DNA of 64,000 bases, from positions 186,001 to 250,000 of the forward strand of contig CAJQUW010008657.1 of the NCBI GenBank assembly GCA_907163375.1, given 5' to 3'. Below are positions 21,061 to 31,259 of this stretch, one piece after another. This DNA is from Prostheceraeus crozeri (Eukaryota; Platyhelminthes; Polycladida; Euryleptidae). The stretch's first letter is position 1, and each line of letters begins with the position of its first letter. The notes beneath the pieces are model-generated. The model ran no database searches and was not told the DNA's origin. It saw only the letters and a program-made list of their open reading frames with translations. The position numbers and the translations under genes are program-made.

Positions 21061-21582
21061 CACAGAATTAAATTGTTTAACCGCATCACTTTGCTAGAAG
21101 TGCAAACTGATTCAAAACAATGGCACATGAAGGAACTTATTAAGTGGGCAAAAAGAATTTCTTAATACCTTGCAGAGATAGGAAAAATAGTCGTGCGTCG
21201 CTTGCGGATTGCTCTGAATTCCTTTAAAATGCTCCGATCACCACGATTCTTTCAGATTCGAAGAATTCAGATCATTGCGCAAAAGTTTTCTCGATAATGT
21301 TGGGCCCTCCGATCATTATTAAAAAAGTTAGCCGGCGCACGAAAAAACGTTCACAAACTTCTCTGTAGAACTTGACATCGTCTGTGTCTCTTTGCTGTGT
21401 GATCCGGTTGATAACTGTCACTGAAACTTCAGACAATTTTACGTGTTCAATGTTGAACTGGCTGCTCATTGTTCGATTTCTATGGTATTATGTCAGCAGA
21501 TTGTGCCATTTCATTAACGTTACATGTTCCAATGTTTCCTTTCTAGTCAAACAGAAGAAGAGACGACCGGTCTAATTCTGTG
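21061..21582. mobile_element. Non-autonomous hAT-type MITE with empty site in the other arm
   Basis: The 522-bp insert has perfect 10-bp terminal inverted repeats (CACAGAATTA at 21,061 and TAATTCTGTG ending at 21,582). It is flanked by CGTAATAC (21,053-21,060) and CGTAATGC (21,583-21,590), an 8-bp duplication with one mismatch. The left arm shows the uninterrupted sequence (reverse complement of GGGTATTACGTCATC at 14,613-14,627), which is the pre-insertion site. Eight-base duplications with CA-starting termini fit the hAT superfamily; P-type is the alternative. No transposase sequence is present. Confidence 0.85.
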
Positions 21583-22384
21583 CGTAATGCCCATCATCCA
21601 AATCTTTAAATCCGTCTATCTCTGGTTCTAGTGCTCCGATGGAGCTGGAAATTCACCATTGCCATGTAGAATTTGATGCTGAATCCGAATCTGCCCTCCA
21701 TTTTCCAATCCGATGCTTCGTTTTGGCTCTACAGCCCGCAGCCATCGCAAAAATTCTAACTCGTTTTTCGGAAAAATGATGAAAAAATTTTTCTCTCCGA
21801 TTGCCTTCAAATTCGCCATACAGATGCAGAATTTGACGCTGATTCCAAATCTGAAATCCGTTTTCCAATCCGATGCTTCGTTTTGAGGTTACAGCCCAAA
21901 ACGTCCAAAATTCCAACTCTGTCGTTTTTCGCCAATGTCCCAAAATCTTAAATGGCGTCTCACATCTAAACGAAGACAGATATGATCAAGCCGTTTCTTT
22001 CTCTGAATTTGTCTCACTCTTATCTTTCAAACGAGCTATTGCACGACTTTCTACGATCTCTAGAACCAAAGTTGGAAGATCGGTGCCGAGAGGGGGGGCG
22101 TCAGCGAAAATTTTTTCTCTCCGATTGCCTTCAAATTCACCATATAGATGCAGAATTTGACGCTGATTCCAAATCTGACATCCGTTTTGCTCTCCGATGT
22201 TTCGTTTTGAGGCTACAACCCAAAACGTCCACAATTTTACCTCTGTCGTTTTTTCGGAAAATTTTTTTCTCTCCGATTCCTTTCAAACTCACCATACCGA
22301 TGCAGAATTTGACGCTGATCACGAATCTGAAGTCCGTTTCACTCTCCCGTGCCTCCTTCACCCTCAAAACACACTCTCACTCCA

Positions 22385-22670
22385 CCACGTCAACCTGATC
22401 GGTCGGCCAAGTCAACCTAGTCGGTCAGCAAAGTCAACCTGGTCGGTCGGTCAAGTCAGCCTGGACGGTCGGCCACGTCAACCTGGACGGTCGGCCAAGA
22501 CAACCTCTCACTCCAACCTGGGCGGCCGGCCAGGTGCGCTGTGTTTGTATGGGAGCTAGCCATTTCGAGGCGCGCTGTGTTTGTATTGGACCCACCCCAT
22601 TTCGGGGCGCGCGTGTTTGTATTGGACCCACCCCATTTCGGGGCGCGCTGTGTTTATTATGGACCTTTAC
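22385..22670. repeat. Outer tandem repeats, right arm (22-bp and 35-bp)
   Basis: This is the mirror of the left outer domain. The 22-bp block (to about 22,515) reads GTCAACCTGGACGGTCGGCC. It is followed by three 35-bp units with TGTTTGTATTGGACC and CCCCATTTCGGGGCGCGC, one more than in the left arm. Confidence 0.8.
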
Positions 22671-22689
22671 TTACTACTTCAGTGGCGTC

Positions 22690-23970
22690 GTCTCCGTCCG
22701 TGCCTGCGAGGCTTTCGCCGCATACCCAAAAATAATTATTTATGTTCAGAAAACAAAGGTTCAAATAGTTTTATTTCTTGCTTTTTGAGAGCATCTTTTC
22801 GTTTATACCTTTATACACACTTAACAGTTTCAAGTCACTACTCTCAAATACGTTCCGAGCGCCAGCGTTCATCTGTTAACTGCAGGGATCTTCAAGGAAT
22901 CACACAATGCGCTAGGGATGTGTTCACAGCAAATCACAGAGATTTGTGTGTTTGTGTGATATGTGGAGCGTGTGCGCATAGCTCGATCGTCTTCTCCCGA
23001 TAGAAACGAAGAAGCAAATATATTGCAGCAATGCAAGAAAAGATCTATTCATAAATTCTTAGATTCAGATAGAGAGAGGCGCAAATTTTCCCTATTCGTG
23101 GCTTCGCCAAATTTCGGAGAAGATGATGACGCGTTGAATCGCCGTGTCTGCGTTCACCAGTGGCTGAATATTGGATCGGAAGGTTAGAAGTCGCAGAAAG
23201 GAGATAGCGATGAGGGTTCCATAATTTGATGTGTGATTCAGTCAGATAATAATTCAAGGCATATATTTGTGATATTATGTTTATGGTGGCGATTTCAACA
23301 GTGGTTATTTTCTACACCGGCTAGTCGTCCGAGGGATTATACAGAAAACTCTAACCACCGTACACGAAGTTTATGGCATTGAAAAAAAACTAAGCCACTC
23401 TTAGAATATCAATAGAAGCACAAAAAACATTTTAGCAGCCCTAAATTTGAAACATGTAAGTGATTGACAAGCTATAATAATCACAAGAGTCTTGCGTTGG
23501 TGAGAGCTTCTTCGAGAGTGAATGTTCTCTATAGTAATCTAAAAAAGTAATCAAGCATCATGTGAGAAATCAACATCACATTTTAATTGTCATTTGACGT
23601 TTAATATCTTGGGAAGACAAGAGTCGCGTTGACGAACAGTCAGCTTAGGATTGCATGCTTATGAGGCTCTTCAGAAAAAGAGGCTGTCACAGAGAATCAC
23701 AATTCACATGCAGAATAGTCAACATTGGGTAGTCTAAGGACTTCACTGTACCTTTCATTTAAATATCAGTATCTATTTCTCACATCATTTCATGCTGCAG
23801 TCATGGATGCCAGCATGATTTGAATGTTCATGTACTTATACAAGTGTTTGAAAATTCACTGAAATTAAAATAGTGTCAAATTAATCATTTATGCAGTTCA
23901 TGCTGTCTGCTGCAGAAATATAGGAATCCCCTTTTAAGCGAAGGCCTATGTTCTGGGAGCACGCGACGCC
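22690..23970. other. No recognised gene; one unassigned open frame
   Basis: A plus-strand frame at about 22,963-23,187 encodes a charged peptide (RSSSPDRNEEANILQQCKK, later NFGEDDDALNRRVCVHQWL). It might be an exon but has no recognisable domain or clear splice borders. The rest is unassigned. Confidence 0.4.
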
Positions 23971-23974
23971 ACTG

Positions 23975-24345
23975 ACCTATATATATGTACCTACTCTAAG
24001 CACATCACTATTCAGATTCAAGAAATGAAACATGAATTTAGTGAATCATGAAATCATGCCCATGAAAATTGAATTAAAAACCTGAAATTTCAGCCAAGAA
24101 GAAAAATCAGATCGCGACTTTTTCATGAAGACTTCCATTGTAATGCTGATCATGAAATTCTCTTGCAAATTAACTTAATTTCCGCTTAGTTAGGATGCTA
24201 ATTAGCAAATATTCATTCCTTTTGATATCCAACTTTTTTCAGACTATAAAGGGGCTTCCAAGTCGGTAGCATATAATTTTGCAAAATTTTGACTTTTTTA
24301 GAACTGCTCAAATAATTTTAATTTTAGTAATTAACGCTGTAAAAT
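23975..24345 (-). mobile_element. MITE copy C (partial)
   Basis: A terminus-like block (CTATATATATGTACCTACTCTAAG, about 23,977-24,000) is joined directly to CACATCACTATTCAGATTC. Reverse-orientation family sequence follows through TTTTTCATGAAGACTTCCATT, TTTCCGCTTAGTTAGGAT, TGATATCCAAC and CTGCTCAAATAA. The opposite terminus is not recognised. Confidence 0.65.
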
Positions 24346-24661
24346 GATCACATAGTAGATGTATTTACTTCTGCTATACGAAATCGCTTCGATCTTGGTA
24401 CTACCCCTACCGATATATTGCACATAACATACCTTATGTATATATCCTTTTTGATTACCCGCTCGATACTCACGAAATATCAGTGAAAATGCATGAAAGT
24501 CAACGCTATCAACAAGATTTATTGTGAAAACCGTCAGATATTTTTAGCTGAAAATCAAAAATCGCTTGAGTGAAAAAAATGCATTATTACATGCTAAGTA
24601 TCTATTTGAAAACGAAGAGCAGTATTAAAACAATGAGGATAAGCAGAATTTTGCATCAAGC

Positions 24662-24689
24662 CATAGAGTAGGGATATATATACTCTATG
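24662..24689. repeat. Back-to-back MITE termini
   Basis: CATAGAGTA and TACTCTATG, the two termini of the 49-kb MITE family, lie in inverted orientation with only GGGATATATA between them. This could be an almost wholly deleted element or the join of two elements. Confidence 0.5.
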
Positions 24690-24851
24690 CGTTAGATGAA
24701 ATTTCAATAACAATGAAATCAAAATATAGACTTTCTCTGCTAACAACCTTTTTACAATCTGAAATTGCTGTCTGGTGCTTTATCAAGACATTAATGATAA
24801 AAAGTAAGTGTAAAATAAAAAAATAGACACTGTCAGTAAAAACGTAAAAGC

Positions 24852-24901
24852 CGGCCTGAAACACATGCCGGTCCGGTCCGCCGGCCGGTTTCCATTTCTG
24901 A
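24852..24901. mobile_element. Solo terminus of the CCGGC-rich hAT family
   Basis: GCCGGCC, a CCGGTCCGG run and CCGGCCGGTTTCCATTTCTG match the subterminal and terminal sequence of the hAT copies at 34.2, 45.1 and 50.8 kb. The other end and the target duplication were not found. Confidence 0.4.
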
Positions 24902-25039
24902 TTTAATGTAAAATATCTATGTTTGATTGAAGTTTCCTAGGACTTATGATGTATTACTAATTTTGTGATAGTAATTAGTCATAGCAGATGACTTAATGGT
25001 TTTATGCAATAGATCGGGTGATGGCGTCATACGGGAGAA

Positions 25040-25425
25040 CATTGGTAATAGAGCATTATTTGATATCCAAAAGAAAAACATTTATTCCACTCTCCGTTTT
25101 ATTTTTAACGCAGGCAATGAAAGTAAAAAATGATTGAGACCACCAAATTTTCGCTATACAATAGTTTGATCACGGTGAAGTATGCAAATATCAATTTACT
25201 TATTTTTATTTAATTATTTACTTTTGCTATACTTATTTATTTGTATATTTATTTGTATTATTTATTTGTCTATACTTCACCGTGATCAAGCTACTGTGTA
25301 GCGGAAACTTGGTGGTAGTGGGCCAATCAGTTTTTATTTTCGTTTCCTGTGTCAAAAATAAAACTGGGAGCAGAAAAATTGCTTTTCTTTTGGATCTCAA
25401 AATATGCACGATAAAGAAATTCTCC
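25040..25425. mobile_element. Foldback element with AT-rich loop
   Basis: Left arm about 25,040-25,183, right arm about 25,272-25,425. The inner 18 bases are a perfect inverted pair (TTGATCACGGTGAAGTAT at 25,166-25,183 against 25,272-25,289). Similarity continues outward through CGCTA.ACA.TAG, ACCACCAA, GTTTTATTTTT and ATCCAAAAGAAAA with increasing mismatch. The 88-bp loop is a TATTTATTT-like run. No target duplication was identified. Confidence 0.7.
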
Positions 25426-25529
25426 AAAAAATCTAATTTCTATACGCAGCTTCAAAAAATATCGTACGTAGCACGAAATTTCAGAACGACATAGCACAGA
25501 TAGGCATCGGTGCTCAGATTCTCTAAATC

Positions 25530-26140
25530 TGCACAGCCTCGGAGCAAATCGAGCGGTTGACTAATTTAAATGTATGCTTCGTGCAGATGAATTTTCCATA
25601 TGAGGAACACAGCTGAATAGTTCTCACATCATTGCTTCTTTCGCAAAATCCACATCTGCCCCGATTCATCAAATTCTTGTTTAGTGAACATGATTGATTC
25701 TGCATGATATCCAAGTGGATGCATTGCATCAGCAATTTTATCATTTATTTTGAGTCATATGCGATTTCTTATGGTCTAGTCGAGAAGCTGGTACCCATAA
25801 ATCAAAAGACAACGAAATCGGAAGGAATGGCAATCAGTAGGCCTATTTGAAGACATTAACTTGGCGGATTGAGTTCGAGAGGGAAATGTAACAGAATTTC
25901 CATCGATTGCATATTGACGACACGTACGCTTTAGAAATTGATCTTCCGCTCCATCATATCCACACCAGATTTTGCATGATTGTATGATCATCGATTGCTT
26001 CCGGCAAAATACATTCAAGATCCTTTCCTTTACCGTTGTGGGCATGGTTGTGAGTAGAATATATCAGGAACTTTGATACGGTATCAAAAACTTCAACCAC
26101 ATGTTTCATAGGCGGTTTTCCAAATATTAACCCTTCCCAC
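25530..26140 (-). pseudogene. Possible piggyBac-like transposase remnant
   Basis: A minus-strand frame (about 25,540-25,690) encodes RGRCGFCERSNDVRTIQLC, then GKFICTKHTFKL and a final RSIC. This spacing (C..C, RT...C, C..H, C) resembles the C-terminal cysteine-rich domain of piggyBac transposases. Upstream frames (25,776-26,140) are open in pieces but carry no catalytic motif that I recognise. Another zinc-binding domain is possible. Confidence 0.4.
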
Positions 26141-26159
26141 ATGCGATTCGAAACAACTC

Positions 26160-26778
26160 CAGCTGAGAAGCGCTAGAATGAGAATGAGAGCATCGTCTTT
26201 CTTTTCGTCATAGAAATAGATGGTTTATCTGAAGTTGACTGGAATGGAAATTGACTCAAGGTCGCGGCACAGCCGGGGGAACTAAGTTGGGCCATGAAGA
26301 ACCAATGAAAAGATTAGAATTGCACATGTGACTGATTCTAACCCAATGACACAGCCACTGACAAGTGTATCTAAATAAAAATGCGTGCGATTTATGTGCC
26401 ATTATTGTGTATTGCATGAAGTTGTTCTTCGATTCTAGAGGTATCAATTTCTATGCTTTTCATCATCCATAATGTCACATGCTGTGTGTCATGCTCTGTG
26501 TTTACAGCAAATGAATATTTCTTTACGTAAGTAGTAGACAGGCTATCTATTAATGCGATCCACCAAGCCGCTGATCATTGACTTATAAATTTCTCTGGAC
26601 AGATAAGTGAGCAAAATTTGAAATCATTCTTGATGATCAGGCTAGCTAACACGACTATACATTACTGATGCAAACTAATAATTTTGCAGTTGAAATAATT
26701 GTTGAAATTTGTTGAAATGATAAATGACAATTTGACAAATTACCGGTATTCTCTTGTTCGATTCATTTCAACGCAAAG
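26160..26778. other. No gene recognised
   Basis: AT-rich sequence between two transposase relics. Short open frames have no motif. Confidence 0.5.
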
Positions 26779-27950
26779 ATGCCAAACAAATGTGTCGTTG
26801 TTGGTTGCCAACCTAGACGAAACGATAATATATTCCAACAAAGCACGCCGTCTTGTATTCTCTTCACTTCAGTGAATCTGAGTTCAGCACTGCCACGAAG
26901 GATACGAATATATTTATCGCAAGCAAAAGAGATCAAAAGCATTGAAAAAAATTAAAGAAAGGGCAGTGTCATCAAAATTCCTTATCTGCCACGGTATGGC
27001 CACTTCTTCTACGCGTCATGAACGTGACGTTTTGGCTTGGAGACACGATCGGAAGATCTAATCGGGATTGATAAAGCATCTTGTTGTGATGATTTATTGT
27101 GAAACATCTACAAAGAAGCCATTCCATCTGGGTTTGTGATACTTGAAAATTATAATGGACTATAAATGACGATCATGAGTAAAAGCCTTCCCTTCAATGT
27201 CATCGCATCATTGACATTCGACAAATCTATAAATGCTCTTGCCTATCACGATGAAAAATCCATTGTAGCTATACGGAAGCACAAATCAAAAATTTCAATG
27301 CGTTAACTTGTAGAAAGTGACGATAAATTAAAGGCAATTTCTCTAATAAAGGTCTCCGGATTCAGTGAGTGTGAAAAACTTTCAGGACAAAATATCAACA
27401 AAGTCAAATGCGCAAGAGGAAATATCTGCAGCGGAGTGCTTGCCTGCACGCAAGGCTTGAGTTCAGTAAGAATCCTGATAACACAAGTGATGTTATAATA
27501 CATTATGTCAGTGGTGCTTGGTGTCGTTCACCCCTGAGATGTAAAAAAAATGATTTTTGTCGTAAATGGAGTGTAACAAAATGATGACTCAAATATGACA
27601 AAAATGAGTGAAAACACAACGATGATTCCCTTGAAGCTGCAAAATCCTTGAATGATATTGATCGTGGAGGTCTTCTCTCACCAAATGAAACTGTTTCCTT
27701 GCCTTTAATAATCAAAGGTCGGTGTTGAGAGAATTGATGAATGTCATTGCACCTGGTGACTTCTCTGATTACTTCTTCGGAAAATCTCATTACACATGAG
27801 GACATGATCTGATATTCGAAATTTCAATGAGATTTTTCAATTGGATGTGCAGGAACTTCATGTTCATGAAATCTTAGATGCCTATTCTGAGAAAGCTGTA
27901 AAAAGAAAGATTGCAAAGCCAACAAATAAAGTGAAAGCATGCTTAAAGCG
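26779..27950 (+). pseudogene. THAP / P-element-like transposase remnant
   Basis: The start codon at 26,779 opens MPNKCVVVGCQPRR, the N-terminal signature of a THAP zinc-binding domain. Several stops follow. Near 27,495-27,580 a frame reads HYVSGAWCRSPLRCKKNDFC, reminiscent of the Y-[IV]-[AS]-G and Cys block near the C-terminus of P-type transposases. It is followed by SLNDIDRGGLLSPNETV (about 27,645-27,695), where DRGGL..P is typical of P/THAP9-type enzymes. The order of the three blocks fits one enzyme, now broken by many stops. The 742-bp palindrome starts at 27,953. The MITEs in this window have 8-bp duplications and CA termini, compatible with P-type mobilisation, but a link is unproven. 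Confidence 0.6.
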
Positions 27951-27952
27951 AA

Positions 27953-28694
27953 TAGTCCGGCAGCAGAACGCGTTTCTGCAGGGAACCAGGCCAAAATTGA
28001 GACTTTCACAGAATGATGTGTACCCTATGTCTATTGCGAATTGGCACGTCTACCGAGTTCTAGTGAGTTCCTCTTCTTGTTAGACAGGATCAATGAAAAA
28101 CACATGTAAATCCAATGTGACGCAGATTGCAGTTTTTTGATAAAATGAAATTTTCTGTGTTTTTGCTTAATAACTGGGCAGCATTAAGTCTAGAGTCATA
28201 ATTTTTGACATAGAATGTCTTCAGGTCATTTCCTATGATGTACAAGTGTTATTATCATGTTTCAGATTGGTAATATACGTGAAGATGTGGTTGAAAGTGG
28301 ATAAAATTGCTCAAAATGTTCGTGTTCGCTGACATTAAGAGGCCCACCAATTCTAAATTTGTTTAGCTTTATAGACAGGGGTGCATGAACATGAAAGGAA
28401 ATGACCTGAAGACATTCCATGTCAAAAATTATGACTCTGGGCAATATTAATTTTCAATTAATTCGATTAATCAGTGAAAACATAGGAAATTTCATTTTAG
28501 CTAAATAGTGCAATCTGCGTTACATTGGAGTTACATGTGTTTTTCTTTGATCGTGTCTGTCCATAGTAAGAAGAGGAACTCACTAGAACTCGGCAAACGT
28601 GCAGATTCGTATTAGGCATAAGGTATACATCATTCTGCGAGAGTCTCACTTTCGGCCTCGTTCCCTGCAGAAACTCGTTCTGGCTGCCGGACTA
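27953..28694. mobile_element. 742-bp palindromic element I
   Basis: Arms of nearly 300 bp (27,953-28,240 and 28,395-28,694) are inverted copies, with shared blocks such as TTTCTGCAGGGAAC, GAGTTCTAGTGAGTTCCTC and ATGTCTTCAGGTCATTTCCT. The ends are TAGTCCGG and CCGGACTA. About 40 terminal bases are shared with the palindrome at 45,851-46,582, so the two form a family. No protein is encoded. It sits at the 3' edge of the P-like transposase remnant. Confidence 0.8.
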
Positions 28695-31257
28695 AAATGA
28701 CTCTTACGTGCGGTCTAGACATGTTTGCCACTATGTTATATTCTGCTGGAAATACGTACTCTAAAAATTTAGTAATGTTCAATGATAGACTACGTCTACT
28801 CGAAAGATATTCCAATTCAGGATTGTTGTCCTGATCATGTAGAAGACTGATTTCAACTTACCTGTTCTGATAAATTTTAAAGTCTATTCACTGATCATGC
28901 ACGTGAGGTGGGTGAAGATATCTGCACTCAATATGCACTAGAAGTCCAACAGTTAAAGAAAATTCATATCCTATCTCTTGGGGCCCCAAACATAAGCGAA
29001 AGTAGAATCAAACAAATTTTCGCAAGTTCAAATCAAGATTTAAAAGCCCTTGAGATTTACATATGTTGCATAAAATGATTAAATGTCACAAAAAGACAGG
29101 GTCCAAATCTAACTGCATTCGGCTGTAGGCAGGAAAGAATATCGTTTTGGGTAATCCGCGGGTTAGTGGCCAATGAAGAACGATATTATCTTCCACACAA
29201 CACTTCCGAGTTGTTTTACACTTAAGAGTGTCTTTCATTTCACAAGCAGACCACAGCATATTTTTTACATAGCAGATTGTGGTTCTGAATGGTAGAGACT
29301 GACAGAATTCTCAGGCTTTAGATTCTAATATAAAATCACCACTTTATTCAGCGCCTACTTCACAAGTAGCTTTTCTTGTCACTAACCCTCAGTTACAAGA
29401 ATGAAGGGTAGGAAACATGGTGGAAATCACATCAGTTGAGCTCTCGAGTATTCTCCAAAAGAATTTGACTTTAGAATTTAATCTGTTGCTTGCGAAAGAA
29501 GGAATTTCAGAAACTAATAAATTTATGAAATTTTGAGCGGTTTTTTCAGTGTTTCATCTTTCAATTTGACATATCAAAAATAAGAACGATATAAGACATT
29601 TTGCCACATTTATTGGATATTTTCTGTTTGGATGGTGCTACTCCATATATAGCGTATCATGCATATCATTACCAAATAATCATTTCTTGGATTTTAGATG
29701 ATGTCATCAACATGAACAAGTAATGACACGCAAAGACTGCTTGCCTCTTCAACGTTCTTTATAGGACAATTCCAAACTTAGCACTGCGTGACACAGTATG
29801 AGAAAAATTTCATTTAGTGCATGACTTCATCAGACTTATTCTTCCAGAAAAAGTGCTAAGTTTTCGTCGCCAAATGCTCAATGCAAACTCATCACAGTCA
29901 TAAGCTCTCTCTTTGTCGAAATTTGATATTTAGATGTGCTCGTCGATCTATGCGTAATAAATTATTTATCACTGTCGAATTTAAACAGGTCGTCATTTCA
30001 AAGCTATGTCGCTCTTTAGCAGGGTCAGGTACTTTGACAGTCTGGCCTCTGGTTCACAGTCCCAACATTGTTGATTTCTCAAAAGCAACACAAAAATGTA
30101 GATTTTGGCTGCACAGCTTTGGGAGTGGCACACGCATTTTAAAAACTACTGTGCTGGGTAGCTGCGCTAACTTCATACAGTGTCATAACATCGATATGAT
30201 TGGAAGCATGTAGGATTTCCTAACATCCATTTTATGCGCCTCTTCAAGATCAGCGAGGTCGTACGCATGCAGGCATCACACAAACACATTTCAGTCCATC
30301 GAATCTTTAGTGACAATTTAGAAAAACAAGTGCATTTTTTCAAGTTATATTCTTTCTCATCACAGTTGTTTTCGCTGGGTACATGTGTATATTTATGGAA
30401 TGTTTATGTACTTGAATACCTGTCGTGGAGAAGAAGAGAGGCTTTAAACAGCAAGAAAAAAGATGATGCCAAATGATGTCAGCAAAGGGATGATAAATAA
30501 GAAGTTCATATGAGAAAGGGATTCCACGCCACTGACCATGGTAACTTTGACATAGCCATCTGAAATAAACAAAAAAGTTCCGTGAGATTGAATCACTGTA
30601 TTTTCGTGAGTAGTTCAGCATGATCTAATTTTTGATAAATCTTTGAATACTTTATGCTTGTTACCAGCAAGATCAGCATTGATCCTGAACACTTTTTAGT
30701 ATGTTGCGATTTTACGCAAACATTATTGTGAAGCGCACAGGCATTTATGAAGATGGCGTGCAAATTTGGCATGGAATTGTTACTTGTAAATAACTTCAAC
30801 ATGATTTCTACGAGGCTATGTTTTCAATGAACACAGTTTCATAGATAGAAATTACAGGAAAAATGTGTAGTATCGGAGATATTGACACAAAGCCACCCAC
30901 AATGCTGAGGATAAGTCAACTTATATAGTTGCAGCATCAGTTAAGCGCACATAGGCTAATTATCAAATGAATGTAACATACACTCGCATCTTGAAAACAA
31001 CTGTAGGAATGCAAGTGAGCAGATGTACATGAAGGACGAACCATTTTGAAAGTAGGATTTGCACCTGACAGTTCTCAGTAAGAGGTAGAAGGACTCTAGA
31101 ATGTGAATATGATGGAGGTTGTTTTCTTGTATCCATTATACAATTGTTGCTAACTTCGACAGCCATTTCAAATGAATAAAAACGAAAGTGTGGATTCTGA
31201 TGAAGCCGGCGTAAGGAGGCGCTACATCGAAAATCGATCATTTTCGAATCCGTTTCA
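28695..31257. other. No recognised gene
   Basis: An open plus-strand frame near 28,890-29,060 (DHAREVGEDICTQYALEV, later LSLGAPNISESRIKQIF) and another at 29,881-30,210 look partly protein-like but lack a recognisable domain. They may continue the transposon debris to the left. I saw no repeat family. Confidence 0.4.
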
Positions 31258-31259
31258 TA

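Larger units (their letters stand above)
13557..22685. mobile_element. 9.1-kb foldback element (TU/FB-like) with long inverted arms
   Basis: The sequence from 13,557 inward is repeated in reverse complement from 22,685 inward for about 1.84 kb, down to 15,394 and 20,281. By eye the arms differ at only a few per cent of positions apart from four indels: an extra 35-bp unit, a 522-bp hAT-type insertion, and small gaps in the right arm. Each arm has an outer domain of short tandem repeats, a middle domain of longer repeats and an inner domain with a TATA promoter. The 4.9-kb centre holds a third promoter-like unit and two minisatellite arrays. No transposase is encoded. The layout resembles TU elements of sea urchins and FB elements of Drosophila (long inverted arms with tandem outer repeats). 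I found no flanking duplication; the left flank is MITE B, the right flank is unrelated sequence. Confidence 0.85.
20281..22685 (-). repeat. Right inverted arm of the foldback element
   Basis: This is the reverse complement of 13,557-15,394, with 522 bp of inserted hAT-type sequence plus an 8-bp target duplication and one extra 35-bp terminal unit. After subtracting these, its length agrees with the left arm to within a few bases. The long plus-strand open frame starting near 20,426 is the mirror of the minus-strand frame at 14,980-15,249 and is probably not protein-coding. Confidence 0.88.
24346..25034. other. Fragments of repeat families only
   Basis: The stretch contains a palindromic MITE terminus (24,662-24,689) and a CCGGC-rich hAT end (about 24,852-24,900). 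No gene was recognised. Confidence 0.5.

Noticed and set aside
13557..22685. Assembly artefact creating an artificial palindrome
   Set aside because: The arms differ by a hAT insertion with target duplication, a repeat-unit count and scattered substitutions, which an assembler mirror error would not create. Long reads would still be the proper test.
22534..23003. Overlapping plus-strand open frames at the right end of the foldback element
   Set aside because: They are produced by the 35-bp GC-rich tandem units read in three frames, not by protein coding.
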